Positions 8,048 to 17,742 of a DNA stretch of 64,000 nucleotides are shown here, piece by piece. Source of the DNA: Tetragenococcus halophilus subsp. halophilus DSM 20339 (GTDB lineage Bacteria; Bacillota; Bacilli; Lactobacillales; Enterococcaceae); contig NZ_PXYA01000001.1 of NCBI RefSeq assembly GCF_003841405.1, positions 248,001-312,000 of the forward strand, read 5' to 3'. The position numbers and the translations under genes were made by a program. The stretch's first letter is position 1, and each line of letters opens with the position of its first letter. The notes below the pieces were generated by a model. The model had not been told where the DNA came from, ran no database searches, and was given only the letters and a program-made list of their open reading frames with translations.

Positions 8048-10576
8048 ATGAAATCAGAAACACGACAAAAGCTTGTGTCTACTTTAAAAGAAGCAAAAAA
8101 TGGTTTAACCACAACTGAGATTGCTAAAATTGTGGAATTAAGTCGTTCAGTTACTAGCCTTTATTTAAATGAACTTTTAACAAATGGTGAAGTTATAAAA
8201 AAAGGAAGAAAACCAATTTACTGGAAATTAGCTATTTTTAACCAGGATAAAAATGAAGAAAATGTTTTTCAAAATTTTATTGGTAGTGAAGGAAGCGTGA
8301 AAGAAGCGATCAATAAATGTAAGTCTGCTGTACTCTATCCACCTCTAGGGTTACCCCTCTTAATTCATGGTGACAGTGGTGTGGGCAAAAGTTATTTAGC
8401 GGAGTTGATTTTTGACTATTTAAAAGCTAAAGAAGCTAAAGGAACAGAAAAATTCTTGGTTTTTAATTGTGCTGATTATGCTAATAATCCAGAACTTATT
8501 TCTTCAATTCTTTTCGGTCATACAAAAGGTGCTTTTACCGGTGCGGATACTGATAAAAAGGGATTGTTGGTGCAAGCAGATCAAGGCGTTTTGTTTCTTG
8601 ATGAAGTGCATCGGCTATCAAATGAGAATCAAGAAAAATTGTTTCAATTTATGGATACAGGACGTTTTCGTCCGATGGGAGAAGAGGCAAAAACAGTCAC
8701 TTCAAATGTTCGTTTATTATTTGCCACCACAGAAAACCCAGAAAAAGTACTGTTACCAACCTTTTACAGACGTATCTCGGTTACGATTCATTTACCTACT
8801 TTTCATCAGCGACCGCTCCTTGAAAGAATAGGGTTAGTTAAATATTTATTTTTCAATGAAGCTAGGCGAATTCAAAAGGATTTAAAAATAGGTCGAACGC
8901 TCTTTTTTAAAATGACAGAAGAAAGATTATCAGGAAATGTAGGTAGTTTAAGAAATGAAGTACGCATGTTATGTGCTGATCGGTTAAGAAAAAATAGCGA
9001 AGAAGAAGTGATACAAATTGGAGATTCACAAGAAAATGATTGGATTTATCTTTCACGTTCAGATACACTAACAGACGAAAATAAGGTAGTAGAAGAAAGA
9101 CTAAAGCGTACATTTTTTAATCTATTTGATAAAAACGATCGTTTAGTTGAATTAAAAGAAAACATTTATCAATTTTATCAAAACTATTTAACCACGCTTT
9201 TTTCAAATGATAACGATTTTCTTTTTTATCATATAAAAAATAGTATTCAAAGTAAAAATAAGAAAATATTAGATAATGAACGATTAACAGAAGATGCTAT
9301 TGATTGTTTATATAATATTATAAAGCTTAATGAAAGTAATGAACTTAAAGCAAAGCTTATTAAAACCAAGCAGAGATTACAAAGGGAATATCCAAGAACG
9401 GTCTTATTAGCAAGTAATTTGACCAAAGATATCAACCAAGAGATTAAAGAGTCTGTTGAAATAATACTGGGGATTTTGTTAATTGGTACGGTTTCAGAAG
9501 ATATTCGTTATCATGCGCTATTGGTTGCCCACGGAAATACAACTGCCTCTAGTATTCAAGCAGTAGCCAATAGAATATGTAATGATTACATTTTTGATGC
9601 GATTAATATGCCTTTGACCTCTTCTATTCATGATATTGTTTCGCAAGTAAAAATCTGGCTTTCTGAAAGAGATACTTCGCAAGGGGTCATTATGTTGGTG
9701 GACATGGGATCATTAACGCAATTGTATAAGAGTTTGAAACCACAAATTTTGGGAGAATTGTTGGTGATTAATAATTTGACGACTTCTTATGCCTTAGATA
9801 TCGGACAACAATTACTCAATGGAAAACTATTTTATGATATTGCAGAATCTGCTGAAAAGAATTTTAAAACAGAGGTGCAATATTTTGAAGGGTTTGAAGT
9901 CGATAAAAATATTATTATATCGAGCATTTCGGGCAAAGATGTTGCTAAAAAAATACAGTCTATTTGTAAAAAATATATAGATCCTGATATTAAGATTATC
10001 GTATTGGAATTTAACGAGTTGTTGAACACTTTGGATCTTGCGAATGATCAACAGGATTACTTAAAATCGACGATCTTAATTTTAAGTACTTCTTATCTTA
10101 GCAATAGAACGCATATACCTACAATGAATATGTTAGATGTTGTAGATGAGGATGCTGAAAAACAATTAGAGAATTCATTTAATACTTTAGCTCACCCTAA
10201 TGATATTTCGAACATTTTAAATGAATTTATTCAATTTTTCTCCAAAGAAGGGTTATCCGAAAAATTAGGATTTTTAAACCCGGATGTTATTATCCGGCAA
10301 GTAGAAGATGTTGTGGAAAAACTTGAACGACGTTTTGATCTAAAGCTATCCGCGAAAATGCGTTTTAATTTATTAATGCATTCTGCAATTTTAATTGAAA
10401 GAACAATATTAGGCGTGGAAGATTACTCTGTTCCAGAAAATATTGAGGAGCTTAAGATTAATGGCAAATTATTTTATCAAAACGTAAAAAATGTTTTTTA
10501 TTCCTTGGAACAGTTTTATAAAATTCAGATTTCTGATTGGGAACTTTACGTTATTTACGAGTTACTTAATTCATAG
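8048..10576 (+). CDS. LevR/ManR-type sigma-54 activator with PTS regulation domains
   Basis: An 842-residue activator. Residues 1-60 form a winged helix. An AAA+ domain follows with Walker A GDSGVGKS at 108-115, the sigma-54 contact motif GAFTGA at 161-166 and Walker B VLFLDEV at 181-187. Then come a PRD-like region (about 340-450), an EIIA-Man-like domain beginning near HALLVAHGNTTASSIQA (about 490), and a C-terminal PRD (about 740-842). In known family members, phosphorylation by HPr and by the cognate EIIB on these domains couples activation to sugar supply. The sigma-54 promoter at 4597 is the obvious target. A GGAGG site lies 7-8 bases before the ATG. Not distinguishable as levR, manR or mptR by sequence alone. 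Confidence 0.92.
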   Translation: MKSETRQKLVSTLKEAKNGLTTTEIAKIVELSRSVTSLYLNELLTNGEVIKKGRKPIYWKLAIFNQDKNEENVFQNFIGSEGSVKEAINKCKSAVLYPPLGLPLLIHGDSGVGKSYLAELIFDYLKAKEAKGTEKFLVFNCADYANNPELISSILFGHTKGAFTGADTDKKGLLVQADQGVLFLDEVHRLSNENQEKLFQFMDTGRFRPMGEEAKTVTSNVRLLFATTENPEKVLLPTFYRRISVTIHLPTFHQRPLLERIGLVKYLFFNEARRIQKDLKIGRTLFFKMTEERLSGNVGSLRNEVRMLCADRLRKNSEEEVIQIGDSQENDWIYLSRSDTLTDENKVVEERLKRTFFNLFDKNDRLVELKENIYQFYQNYLTTLFSNDNDFLFYHIKNSIQSKNKKILDNERLTEDAIDCLYNIIKLNESNELKAKLIKTKQRLQREYPRTVLLASNLTKDINQEIKESVEIILGILLIGTVSEDIRYHALLVAHGNTTASSIQAVANRICNDYIFDAINMPLTSSIHDIVSQVKIWLSERDTSQGVIMLVDMGSLTQLYKSLKPQILGELLVINNLTTSYALDIGQQLLNGKLFYDIAESAEKNFKTEVQYFEGFEVDKNIIISSISGKDVAKKIQSICKKYIDPDIKIIVLEFNELLNTLDLANDQQDYLKSTILILSTSYLSNRTHIPTMNMLDVVDEDAEKQLENSFNTLAHPNDISNILNEFIQFFSKEGLSEKLGFLNPDVIIRQVEDVVEKLERRFDLKLSAKMRFNLLMHSAILIERTILGVEDYSVPENIEELKINGKLFYQNVKNVFYSLEQFYKIQISDWELYVIYELLNS

Positions 10577-10603
10577 TATTTTTAAAGGTTAAACTACATT
10601 AAG

Positions 10604-10646
10604 ATTAGGAGATGAAATAGCAAGTGTATCTTCGTCTTCTAATTTT
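10604..10646 (+). terminator. Terminator after the LevR-type gene
   Basis: ATTAGGAGATGAA (10604-10616) pairs with TTCGTCTTCTAAT (10631-10643) with two mismatches, followed by TTT. Confidence 0.6.
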
Positions 10647-10715
10647 AGCATCTTTAAATTAGTATAGTGATTCAAAGCAAAAATTTATTTGACTTTGAAA
10701 AAATAAAATAACATA

Positions 10716-10763
10716 TTGACAAAAATAGTGGGAGAGTATATAGTATATCTGAAATCGATACCA
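10716..10763 (+). promoter_or_regulatory. Sigma-A promoter and LacI-type operator of the alpha-glucoside regulator
   Basis: TTGACA at 10716-10721, a 17-bp spacer and TATAGT at 10739-10744 make a strong promoter. Just downstream, AAATCGATACCA (10752-10763) is a near copy of the operator found before the two other units of this locus, so the regulator probably represses itself. Confidence 0.8.
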
Positions 10764-10779
10764 CAAAGGAGTTCTTTTT

Positions 10780-11778
10780 ATGGCGACTATAAAGGATGTA
10801 GCTAGTAAGGCTAACTTGTCTGTTTCCACAGTTTCTAGATATTTAAACCATCATCCTTATATTTCAGATGATAAGAAACAAAGGATTAAAGCTGCCATGA
10901 AAGAGCTCGATTATATGCCTAGTTCGATTGCAACGCAATTGCGCTCTAAAAAAGGAAATACGATAGGTATTCTTGTTTCAAGGATAACGAACCCGTTTTT
11001 TTCCTATTTAGTTGATGCCATTGAAAAAGAAGCGAAAAAAAGTCACTATAACGTGCTGATTATGCAAACATATGATGATAAAAAATCAGAAATGAACATG
11101 TTAGAATTACTGAAACAACAGGTGGTTTCTGGGTTAATTATGTGTTCTGTAGAAGGAGATCCTGCTACAATTCAAAGCTACCAAGAATTTGGGCCAATTG
11201 TTTTGTGTAATGAAACGATGCGCGGAAGTTTGGTACCGACGGTTGTTACAGATCAAAAAAGCGCCGTTTATGATGCTATGATTTATTTAGCTGATAAGGG
11301 ATATCAACAGATTGCTTACTGTACTGGCGGGACATTGACTAATGAAGGACATGGTCGTTCACGTACAGAAGGTTTCGAGCAAGCTTTACTGGAAAAACAA
11401 TTACCTTTTAAAAGAGATTGGATTTTTCGACAAGTTCATACAAGCCAAGATGGCAATGATGTTGCTGACAAAATTTTTAATCTGCCCAAAGGTAAACGGC
11501 CGGAAGCTATTTTTACCAATAGTGATGAAGTCGCTATTGGTGTGATGGAAAGTATGTTGCAAAGAGGCTATAAAATCCCGCAAGATTTGGCTATTATAGG
11601 TTTTGATAATCAACCAGCTACTTCGATGTTAACTGTTCCTTTAACCACGATTGCTCAACCAGTGGCTGCTTTAGGGACTGAGGCAACAAATTTACTATTA
11701 GCTAAGATTGAAGATAGCAGCTATGAAGTTGATCAAAGTAAGCTAAAATTATCATTAATTAAAAGAAAATCTGCTTAG
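10780..11778 (+). CDS. LacI-family transcriptional repressor (MalR-like)
   Basis: A 332-residue LacI/GalR regulator. Residues 1-25 are the helix-turn-helix (TIKDVASKANLSVSTVSRYLN) with hinge helix to about 55, followed by the periplasmic-binding-protein-like effector domain starting NTIGILVSRITNPFFSYLVDA and ending with VPLTTIAQPVAALG. An AAAGGAG site precedes the ATG. It heads a cluster of two GH13 alpha-glucosidases and a PTS IIBC gene, and a 14-bp palindrome, TGGTATCGATACCA, or close variants precede all three units. Repression of alpha-glucoside use is therefore the likely role; the inducer is not known. Confidence 0.9.
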   Translation: MATIKDVASKANLSVSTVSRYLNHHPYISDDKKQRIKAAMKELDYMPSSIATQLRSKKGNTIGILVSRITNPFFSYLVDAIEKEAKKSHYNVLIMQTYDDKKSEMNMLELLKQQVVSGLIMCSVEGDPATIQSYQEFGPIVLCNETMRGSLVPTVVTDQKSAVYDAMIYLADKGYQQIAYCTGGTLTNEGHGRSRTEGFEQALLEKQLPFKRDWIFRQVHTSQDGNDVADKIFNLPKGKRPEAIFTNSDEVAIGVMESMLQRGYKIPQDLAIIGFDNQPATSMLTVPLTTIAQPVAALGTEATNLLLAKIEDSSYEVDQSKLKLSLIKRKSA

Positions 11779-11814
11779 AAAATAAGTAAGATTTTCTTGT
11801 TTTATTCGTCAATG

Positions 11815-11828
11815 TGGTATCGATACCA
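11815..11828. promoter_or_regulatory. LacI-family operator before the first alpha-glucosidase
   Basis: TGGTATCGATACCA is a perfect 14-bp palindrome 21 bp before the ATG at 11849. Variants occur at 10752-10763 and 15269-15282. Confidence 0.8.
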
Positions 11829-11848
11829 TAATAAAAGGAGTATTATTA

Positions 11849-13501
11849 ATGCAAGAATTAAAAAAAGACTGGTGGAAAAAAGAGGTTATTTATCAAATCT
11901 ATCCAAAAAGTTTTAATGACTCAAATGAAGATGGGATTGGTGATTTAGAAGGTATACGTCAAAAGTTGCCTTATCTAAAGGATTTAGGGGTGACAATGAT
12001 ATGGATTTGTCCCATCTTTAAGTCTCCTATGCACGATAATGGGTATGATATCGCAGATTATGAAGATATTGATCCTCAATTTGGCACTATGGATGATTTT
12101 GATTTATTACTAAATGACGCCAACAAAATAGATATAAAAATTATGTTAGATCTTGTGGTAAACCATACTTCTGATGAACATGAGTGGTTTCAAAAAGCAT
12201 TAGCAGATAAGAACAGTAAGTACCGTGCTTATTATATCTTTAAAGAAGGTAAAGAACGTCCGAATAATTGGCGCTCACAATTTGGCGGTTCTGCTTGGGA
12301 AAAAGTTCCTGGAGAGGATGCTTATTATTTACATCTTTTTGGTAAAGAACAGCCAGATTTGAACTGGGAAAATCCTGAGCTAAGACAAGAAATCTATGAC
12401 ATGATTAACCGCTGGCTAGAAAAAGGAATTGCTGGTTTTCGCATTGATTCTATTACTTTTATCAAAAAAGACCAAGACTTTGCCTCTTTACCAGCTGACG
12501 GTGTGGATGGGCTTGTCTCTTGTAAGAGTAAGACACGTAACCGACCGGGGATAGGAGAATTTTTGAATGAATTAAAAAGAGAGACGTTTGAAAAATATAA
12601 TTGTGTAACCGTAGGTGAAGCATCAGGTGTTGACTATAAGGATTATGAAGAATTTATCGGTAAAGATGGCTATTTTTCGATGATTTTTGATTTTCATTAT
12701 GCAGATATTGATGTTGAGTCAGGAACAGATTGGTTTAAACGTTCCCATTGGCAAGTAAGGGATTTTAAAGAATTATTAGCGCAATCGCAAGAAACGATCC
12801 AACAAGCAGGCTGGGCAGCCAACTTTATTGAAAATCATGACCAACCTAGAGCATTGTCAAAACTTGTTCATCCAGACTTTCAAAACGCACGATCGGCTTG
12901 TGGCATTGGAGCACTCTACTTCTTCTTAAGAGGGACCCCATTTGTTTACCAAGGTCAAGAATTAGGTATGATAAACGCCGAAAGAAGAAACATTGAAGAG
13001 TTTGATGATATTTCTAGTATCGATAATTATTATCGAGGAATGGAAGAAGGCTATTCCAAAGAGGAAGCCTTGCATTTTGTTAATTTACGTAGCCGTGACA
13101 ATACTCGTAGCCCTATGCCATGGAATAATGAAAAGTATGGTGGATTTTCCCAAGTACAACCATGGTTAGAAATGACAGAGGAATATCCTACAACTAACAC
13201 ACAAGGTAGTGAAGTTATAGCGTTTTACCAGAAAATGATTGCTTTAAGGCAAACTTCTGAAATTAGTCAGATTTTAATTCATGGTACAATCGAGTTTTTA
13301 TCAAATGTAGCGGAAAATGTGATTGCTTATGTTCGTGAATATAACGGTGAACGTGTTTATTCTTTCACCAATCTTGGTACAGATGAAGAAGAAGTGATTT
13401 GGCCAAAAGATATTGAACAGATTTTTGTCAATACACATAACAATAAAAACCAAGACATAGGTAATATACTTTCACCCTATCAAAGTATATTGTTTAAATA
13501 A
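11849..13501 (+). CDS. Alpha-glucosidase, GH13 family (oligo-1,6-glucosidase-like)
   Basis: A 550-residue cytoplasmic GH13 enzyme. Conserved regions are DLVVNHTS near 101, the nucleophile Asp200 in GFRIDS, the acid/base Glu257 in TVGEASG and the transition-state Asp331 in ENHDQ, with the (beta/alpha)8 barrel followed by a C-terminal beta domain. Length and opening (WWKKEVIYQIYPKSFNDSNEDGIGD, read in pieces) fit oligo-1,6-glucosidase, dextran glucosidase or trehalose-6-phosphate hydrolase. Ser, not the commoner Val or Ala, follows the nucleophile, so specificity for alpha-1,4 or alpha-1,6 bonds is open. It follows the repressor gene and its operator and is co-transcribed with the next GH13 gene 38 bp downstream. 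Confidence 0.88.
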   Translation: MQELKKDWWKKEVIYQIYPKSFNDSNEDGIGDLEGIRQKLPYLKDLGVTMIWICPIFKSPMHDNGYDIADYEDIDPQFGTMDDFDLLLNDANKIDIKIMLDLVVNHTSDEHEWFQKALADKNSKYRAYYIFKEGKERPNNWRSQFGGSAWEKVPGEDAYYLHLFGKEQPDLNWENPELRQEIYDMINRWLEKGIAGFRIDSITFIKKDQDFASLPADGVDGLVSCKSKTRNRPGIGEFLNELKRETFEKYNCVTVGEASGVDYKDYEEFIGKDGYFSMIFDFHYADIDVESGTDWFKRSHWQVRDFKELLAQSQETIQQAGWAANFIENHDQPRALSKLVHPDFQNARSACGIGALYFFLRGTPFVYQGQELGMINAERRNIEEFDDISSIDNYYRGMEEGYSKEEALHFVNLRSRDNTRSPMPWNNEKYGGFSQVQPWLEMTEEYPTTNTQGSEVIAFYQKMIALRQTSEISQILIHGTIEFLSNVAENVIAYVREYNGERVYSFTNLGTDEEEVIWPKDIEQIFVNTHNNKNQDIGNILSPYQSILFK

Positions 13502-13539
13502 CAAAAAAGCTAGACAACGCAGAAGGGATAAACTTAAAA

Positions 13540-15174
13540 ATGGAAAAAAATTGGTGGAAAAATGCGGTGATTTATCAGATTTATCCGCGCAGTTTTCAAG
13601 ATTCAAATGGGGACGGTATAGGTGATTTAAACGGAATTATACAAAAATTAGATTATTTACAATATTTAGGAATAGATGCGATTTGGCTAAGCCCTGTGTA
13701 TCAATCGCCTAATGTTGATAATGGTTATGATATAAGTGACTATCAAACTATAGATCCTGAATATGGCACGATGGAAGATATGGATCGTCTGATTGATGAA
13801 GCGAATAAGCGTTCGATCAAAATTATTATGGATTTGGTGATTAATCATACTTCAAGCCAACATTTTTGGTTTCAAGAAGCATTAAAAGGTAAAGATAATC
13901 CTTATCATGAGTACTATATTTGGCGTACAAGTAATAACTCTGAACCTCCTAATTCATTAAAAGCTGATTCAGGAAGCGCATGGGAATATGTCTCTGAATT
14001 AGATGAATATTATCTTCATTTACATTCAAAAGAACAACCGGACCTTAATTGGAAAAACCCAGAAATGAAACAAGCAATTTGGGAAATGATCAATTACTGG
14101 TTAGAAAAAGGAATTGGTGGTTTCCGTCTAGATGTTATTGATTTAATAGGGAAAGAACCAGATGAGTTGATAACGAAGAATGGACCTGAACTGCATCCGT
14201 TAATTCATGAACTCAATCAACAAACCTTTGGAAATTATAATGTTGTTACCGTTGGAGAAACTTGGGGAGCAACACCTGAAATAGCTAAATTATATAGTAA
14301 GCCAGAAAGAAACGAGTTATCTATGGTTTTTCAATTTGAACATATCAATTTAGATAAACAAGCTGGAAAAAGAAAATGGGATTTAAAAGAACTTGATCCT
14401 CAAGAGTTACATCAAGTATTTTCGAAATGGCAAACCGAATTGCAAGGTGATGGTTGGAATTCATTATTTTGGAATAATCATGATTTACCAAGAATTATTT
14501 CTCGCTGGGGAGATGATTCGAAACAATACCGAGAACTTAGCGGAAAAATGTTAGCTATATATCTTTATTTTATGTCTGGAACGCCCTACATCTATCAAGG
14601 AGAAGAAATTGGGATGACAAATTATGAAATAAGTGATATTTCAGAAGTCAACGATATCGAAAGTAGGCAAATGTATTATGATCGTTTAGATAAAGGTTAT
14701 CCAAAAGAAGAGGTTCTACAGTCAATCAATACCAAAGGTCGTGATAACGCTAGGCATCCGATGCAATGGGATCTTTCTAAAAACGCAGGTTTTACAACAG
14801 CTACTCCATGGCTTGCTGTACATCCTAACTACAAAAGTATAAATGTAGAAACTTCCTTAGCTAATCAAGACTCACTATTTTTCACTTATAAAGAATTAAT
14901 TGAATTAAGAAAAAATAACTATGACATTATTAATGGAGAATATCAAACTTTAAATACTGGAAATCCAGATGTTCTTGCATATATTAGATATAACGATAAT
15001 GAACAAATTATTGTTGTAGTAAACTTTTCAAAACAATCACAACAGTATAGTTTACAGACAAATTTAAACCATTCAAAGTGTTTAATTCATAATTATAATA
15101 CTGGAATAGGCGGTTCTAAGGAACTACAAGCTTATGAAGCATTTGCTGTAAAAGTATCGGGAAATAATTGGTAA
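13540..15174 (+). CDS. Alpha-glucosidase, GH13 family (oligo-1,6-glucosidase / trehalose-6-P hydrolase type)
   Basis: A 544-residue GH13 enzyme, similar to its upstream neighbour. The catalytic residues are Asp198 in GFRLDVIDLIGK, Glu240 in TVGETWG and Asp315 in NNHDLPR. The DVID sequence after the nucleophile is that of oligo-1,6-glucosidases and trehalose-6-phosphate hydrolases rather than maltases. The ribosome binding site, AGAAGGG, is moderate. A large hairpin follows the stop codon. With a trehalose-type PTS IIBC next door, cleavage of a phosphorylated alpha-glucoside is plausible; which of the two enzymes does that cannot be told from sequence. Confidence 0.88.
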   Translation: MEKNWWKNAVIYQIYPRSFQDSNGDGIGDLNGIIQKLDYLQYLGIDAIWLSPVYQSPNVDNGYDISDYQTIDPEYGTMEDMDRLIDEANKRSIKIIMDLVINHTSSQHFWFQEALKGKDNPYHEYYIWRTSNNSEPPNSLKADSGSAWEYVSELDEYYLHLHSKEQPDLNWKNPEMKQAIWEMINYWLEKGIGGFRLDVIDLIGKEPDELITKNGPELHPLIHELNQQTFGNYNVVTVGETWGATPEIAKLYSKPERNELSMVFQFEHINLDKQAGKRKWDLKELDPQELHQVFSKWQTELQGDGWNSLFWNNHDLPRIISRWGDDSKQYRELSGKMLAIYLYFMSGTPYIYQGEEIGMTNYEISDISEVNDIESRQMYYDRLDKGYPKEEVLQSINTKGRDNARHPMQWDLSKNAGFTTATPWLAVHPNYKSINVETSLANQDSLFFTYKELIELRKNNYDIINGEYQTLNTGNPDVLAYIRYNDNEQIIVVVNFSKQSQQYSLQTNLNHSKCLIHNYNTGIGGSKELQAYEAFAVKVSGNNW

Positions 15175-15199
15175 AAAGCTAGCATAGAATAATATAAAA

Positions 15200-15269
15200 A
15201 CAAAGAGTATCAGATAAGCTATCAACATTTGAAAAGTTTTATAACAGCTTAATTTCTGATGTTCTTTGT
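15200..15269 (+). terminator. Long hairpin terminator between glucosidase and PTS genes
   Basis: ACAAAGAGTATCAGA (15200-15214) pairs with TCTGATGTTCTTTGT (15255-15269) with two mismatches, and the interior adds an AGCT/AGCT pair. No U-run follows immediately, so it may act as an attenuator or an RNA-processing structure rather than a strong terminator. Confidence 0.45.
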
Positions 15270-15282
15270 GATATCGATACCA
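15269..15282. promoter_or_regulatory. LacI-family operator before the PTS IIBC gene
   Basis: TGATATCGATACCA matches the perfect operator at 11815-11828 in 13 of 14 positions. It lies 99 bp before the PTS start and directly after the long hairpin. Confidence 0.7.
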
Positions 15283-15380
15283 TGTGAGGTTTTATTTTTT
15301 AAAGCAGCTATGAAACTGCTTTCTATATTTACTAAAAATTTTTAATAGCCACAGGGCTTATTAAGTAGGGGGACCATTGT

Positions 15381-16802
15381 ATGGCGGGTCAAGATTATAA
15401 AAAAATCGGTCAAGAAATTATTGACAAAATTGGAAAAGATAACATTCAATCAATTACTCATTGTGCAACACGCTTACGAGTAGAAGTATACGATAGACAA
15501 CGTATTGATGACGATGAAATAGAAAAAATAGACGAAGTTAAAGGTGTCTTTTTTAACGCAGGACAATATCAGGTGATTTTAGGCACAGGAATTGTTGACA
15601 AAGTTTATAAAGCGATAGTAGAAGAAGATCATACGATGGAAGAAAAAGAAGCAGAAGTAGATAAGGTAAAAGAAGAACATAATCCGATTAAAAAAGGCGT
15701 TCGTACATTAGCGGATGTGTTTGTGACAATTATTCCAGGGATTGCCGCTACAGGTTTATTTTTAGGTCTACAAGGTGTTTTATGAAATGAAAATGTTTTA
15801 AGCTTTTTTGGTACGACTCAAGATGCTATTCCTGATGCCGTCATGCTTTTGTTGGATGTTTTAACAGATACAGTGTTTTCTTTCTTACCAGCGCTAATTT
15901 GTTGGTCGGCGTTTAAAAAATTTGGCGGAACACCTATCGTCGGTTTTGTGATCGGTTTAATGCTGGTTTCGCCTTTACTACCTAATGCTTATGAGGTGGC
16001 AGATGCAAGTAGTAATGTTGAAGCTGTGATGGCTTTTGGCTTTATCCCGATCACTGGTTATCAAGGAAGTGTATTGACTGCTCTAGTTATCGGTTACTTG
16101 GGCTCGAAACTAGAGATTGCTACAAGAAAGGTGATGCCACAAGCTCTAGATATGATGTTTTCCCCATTTGTCGTGATTGCTGTAATGCTAATTACTGCTT
16201 TATTAATCCTAGGCCCTATACTACATCTTGTAGAAAACGGTCTCGTTTATGTAGTTGAAGCATTTATCCATGTACCTTTTGGTATTGGTGGTTTAGTCAT
16301 CGGTTTTATTTATCCATTAGCTGTTATGACCGGTATGCATCACTTATTTATTACAATTGAAACGGCACTTTTGGGCTCAACTGGATTTAATCCATTGATT
16401 ACGATATGTGCAATGTATGGATTTGCCAATGCGGCAGTTTGTTTTGCGATTAGTACAAGAGCTAAAAAAAGTCATGTAAAAGTTATTGGTACAAGTGCTG
16501 GTGTTACGCAATTACTCGGGGTTAGTGAACCCGGTTTATTCGGGATTACACTACGCTATGGTACAAGACCTTTAGCTGCTATGTTAGCAGGTTCTGCAAT
16601 TGGTGGCGCTGTGCTATCTATGTTAGGGATTCAAGCGAATTCTTATGGTCTAGCAGTTATTTTATCTCCATTAATGTATATTTATGATCCATATCAATTA
16701 ATTACTTATATTGCAGTAGGCGTTTTGACCTTTATTTTGACTTTTATCATCACTTATCTTTTTGCCGTTCCTAAAGAATTATTGGTTCCAGATACAGAAT
16801 AA
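15381..16802 (+). pseudogene. PTS EIIBC, trehalose/alpha-glucoside type, with in-frame TGA
   Basis: The intact product would have 473 residues, the length of TreB-type EIIBC. Residues 1-80 are the EIIB domain with the phosphorylated Cys in ITHCATRLRV; then membrane segments and the EIIC signature GVSEPGLFGITLRYGTRP. A single TGA at 15783-15785 interrupts the frame inside the first membrane region (GLQGVL, stop, NENVLSFFG). Downstream homology continues in the same frame up to 16802, so this is one nonsense change, not a frameshift. Without read-through only EIIB plus one helix is made. A GGGGG site precedes the ATG. The substrate (trehalose, maltose or isomaltose) is inferred from the neighbouring GH13 genes. 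Confidence 0.85.
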
Positions 16803-16807
16803 ACAAA

Positions 16808-16852
16808 AAAATAAGCTTTACCGTTTTATTTAGTCGGTAAAGCTTATTTTTT
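16808..16852. terminator. Bidirectional terminator
   Basis: AAATAAGCTTTACCG and CGGTAAAGCTTATTT form a perfect stem around an 11-nt loop, with A and T runs on both sides. It serves the PTS gene on the plus strand and the convergent DUF368 gene. Confidence 0.9.
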
Positions 16853-16857
16853 ACGTG

Positions 16858-17742
16858 CTAACTACTTTTATTTCCTAAAAGATAAGTGAGCCCGAACCCA
16901 ACAATAGCAAGCAGTACAGACATTACTACTGTAAAAATACTAAAGGAGGAAGCCTCCAAAGTTAAACTAGAAAAAATAGCAATAGGAGAGGCCAGTACAA
17001 GACCGAAAATACCAGCGTAAGTGTAACTTGGAAAATGTCTAAACATCTGATCGATAAGTTTGCTAATAATGGCTATTCCAAATAACATTCCTATCCCAAA
17101 AAAAGAACAATAAATACCAAAAGTTAGAATCTCATTGATGTCAACAGCTCGTAGGGCATCGATAAAACCGTTGATCATGGCAAGGAAAGCTTGATACCAT
17201 CCCAAAATCAACATGACTAAGGAACCACTAATTCCAGGAATCACCATTGAAGCAGAAGCGATAATTCCGATAAAAAACAGACCGAATAATGTAGGGAATT
17301 CAAGTGATAGTTCGTGTGTTGAAGTCCCCGATACTTCAGCAACACCCATCCAAGCAACTAAAACAAACATTGCTAGAAAAATAATCCAATGAGAATAATT
17401 GATTTTATTTTTTTGTAGATATAGTGAGGAACGAAATTCCTTCCACAAGATCGGAAAGCCACCTAAAATTAAACCGGTAAAAGTTGCAGCAGTGACTAAA
17501 GGATAGAAATCAAAAAGATAAGTGATCATCCTTGAAAAAAGCGCAACACCGAGTAATAATCCTATAAGAAGAGGAATAAAAAAGCGGAGACTTTTTTTCA
17601 TTTCAGATTTTATAGTAGCGATGGAACGAATGATATCGTCATAGATTCCTAAAGAAACAGCAATTGTCCCTCCAGAAAGACCGGGGACGATGTTTGCTAC
17701 TCCCATAAAGATTCCTTTTATGATTAGCCATATATTTTTCAT
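16858..17742 (-). CDS. DUF368 membrane protein (PopT-type polyprenyl-phosphate transporter family)
   Basis: A 294-residue polytopic membrane protein with about eight hydrophobic segments. The two inverted-repeat halves each carry a PGxSG motif: NIVPGLSGGTIAVSLG near residue 19 and MVIPGISGSLVMLILG near residue 165. These define the DUF368 family, members of which are reported to return undecaprenyl phosphate across the membrane for cell-wall synthesis. It is transcribed alone, convergent to the PTS gene. The start ATG at 17742 has an AGGAG site upstream. The family call is strong; the transport role rests on family knowledge. Confidence 0.9.
   Translation of the reverse strand: MKNIWLIIKGIFMGVANIVPGLSGGTIAVSLGIYDDIIRSIATIKSEMKKSLRFFIPLLIGLLLGVALFSRMITYLFDFYPLVTAATFTGLILGGFPILWKEFRSSLYLQKNKINYSHWIIFLAMFVLVAWMGVAEVSGTSTHELSLEFPTLFGLFFIGIIASASMVIPGISGSLVMLILGWYQAFLAMINGFIDALRAVDINEILTFGIYCSFFGIGMLFGIAIISKLIDQMFRHFPSYTYAGIFGLVLASPIAIFSSLTLEASSFSIFTVVMSVLLAIVGFGLTYLLGNKSS

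Noticed and set aside
15783-15785. TGA read as selenocysteine in the PTS gene
   Set aside because: No SECIS-like hairpin directly follows, PTS permeases are not selenoproteins, and the other interrupted genes have TAA.
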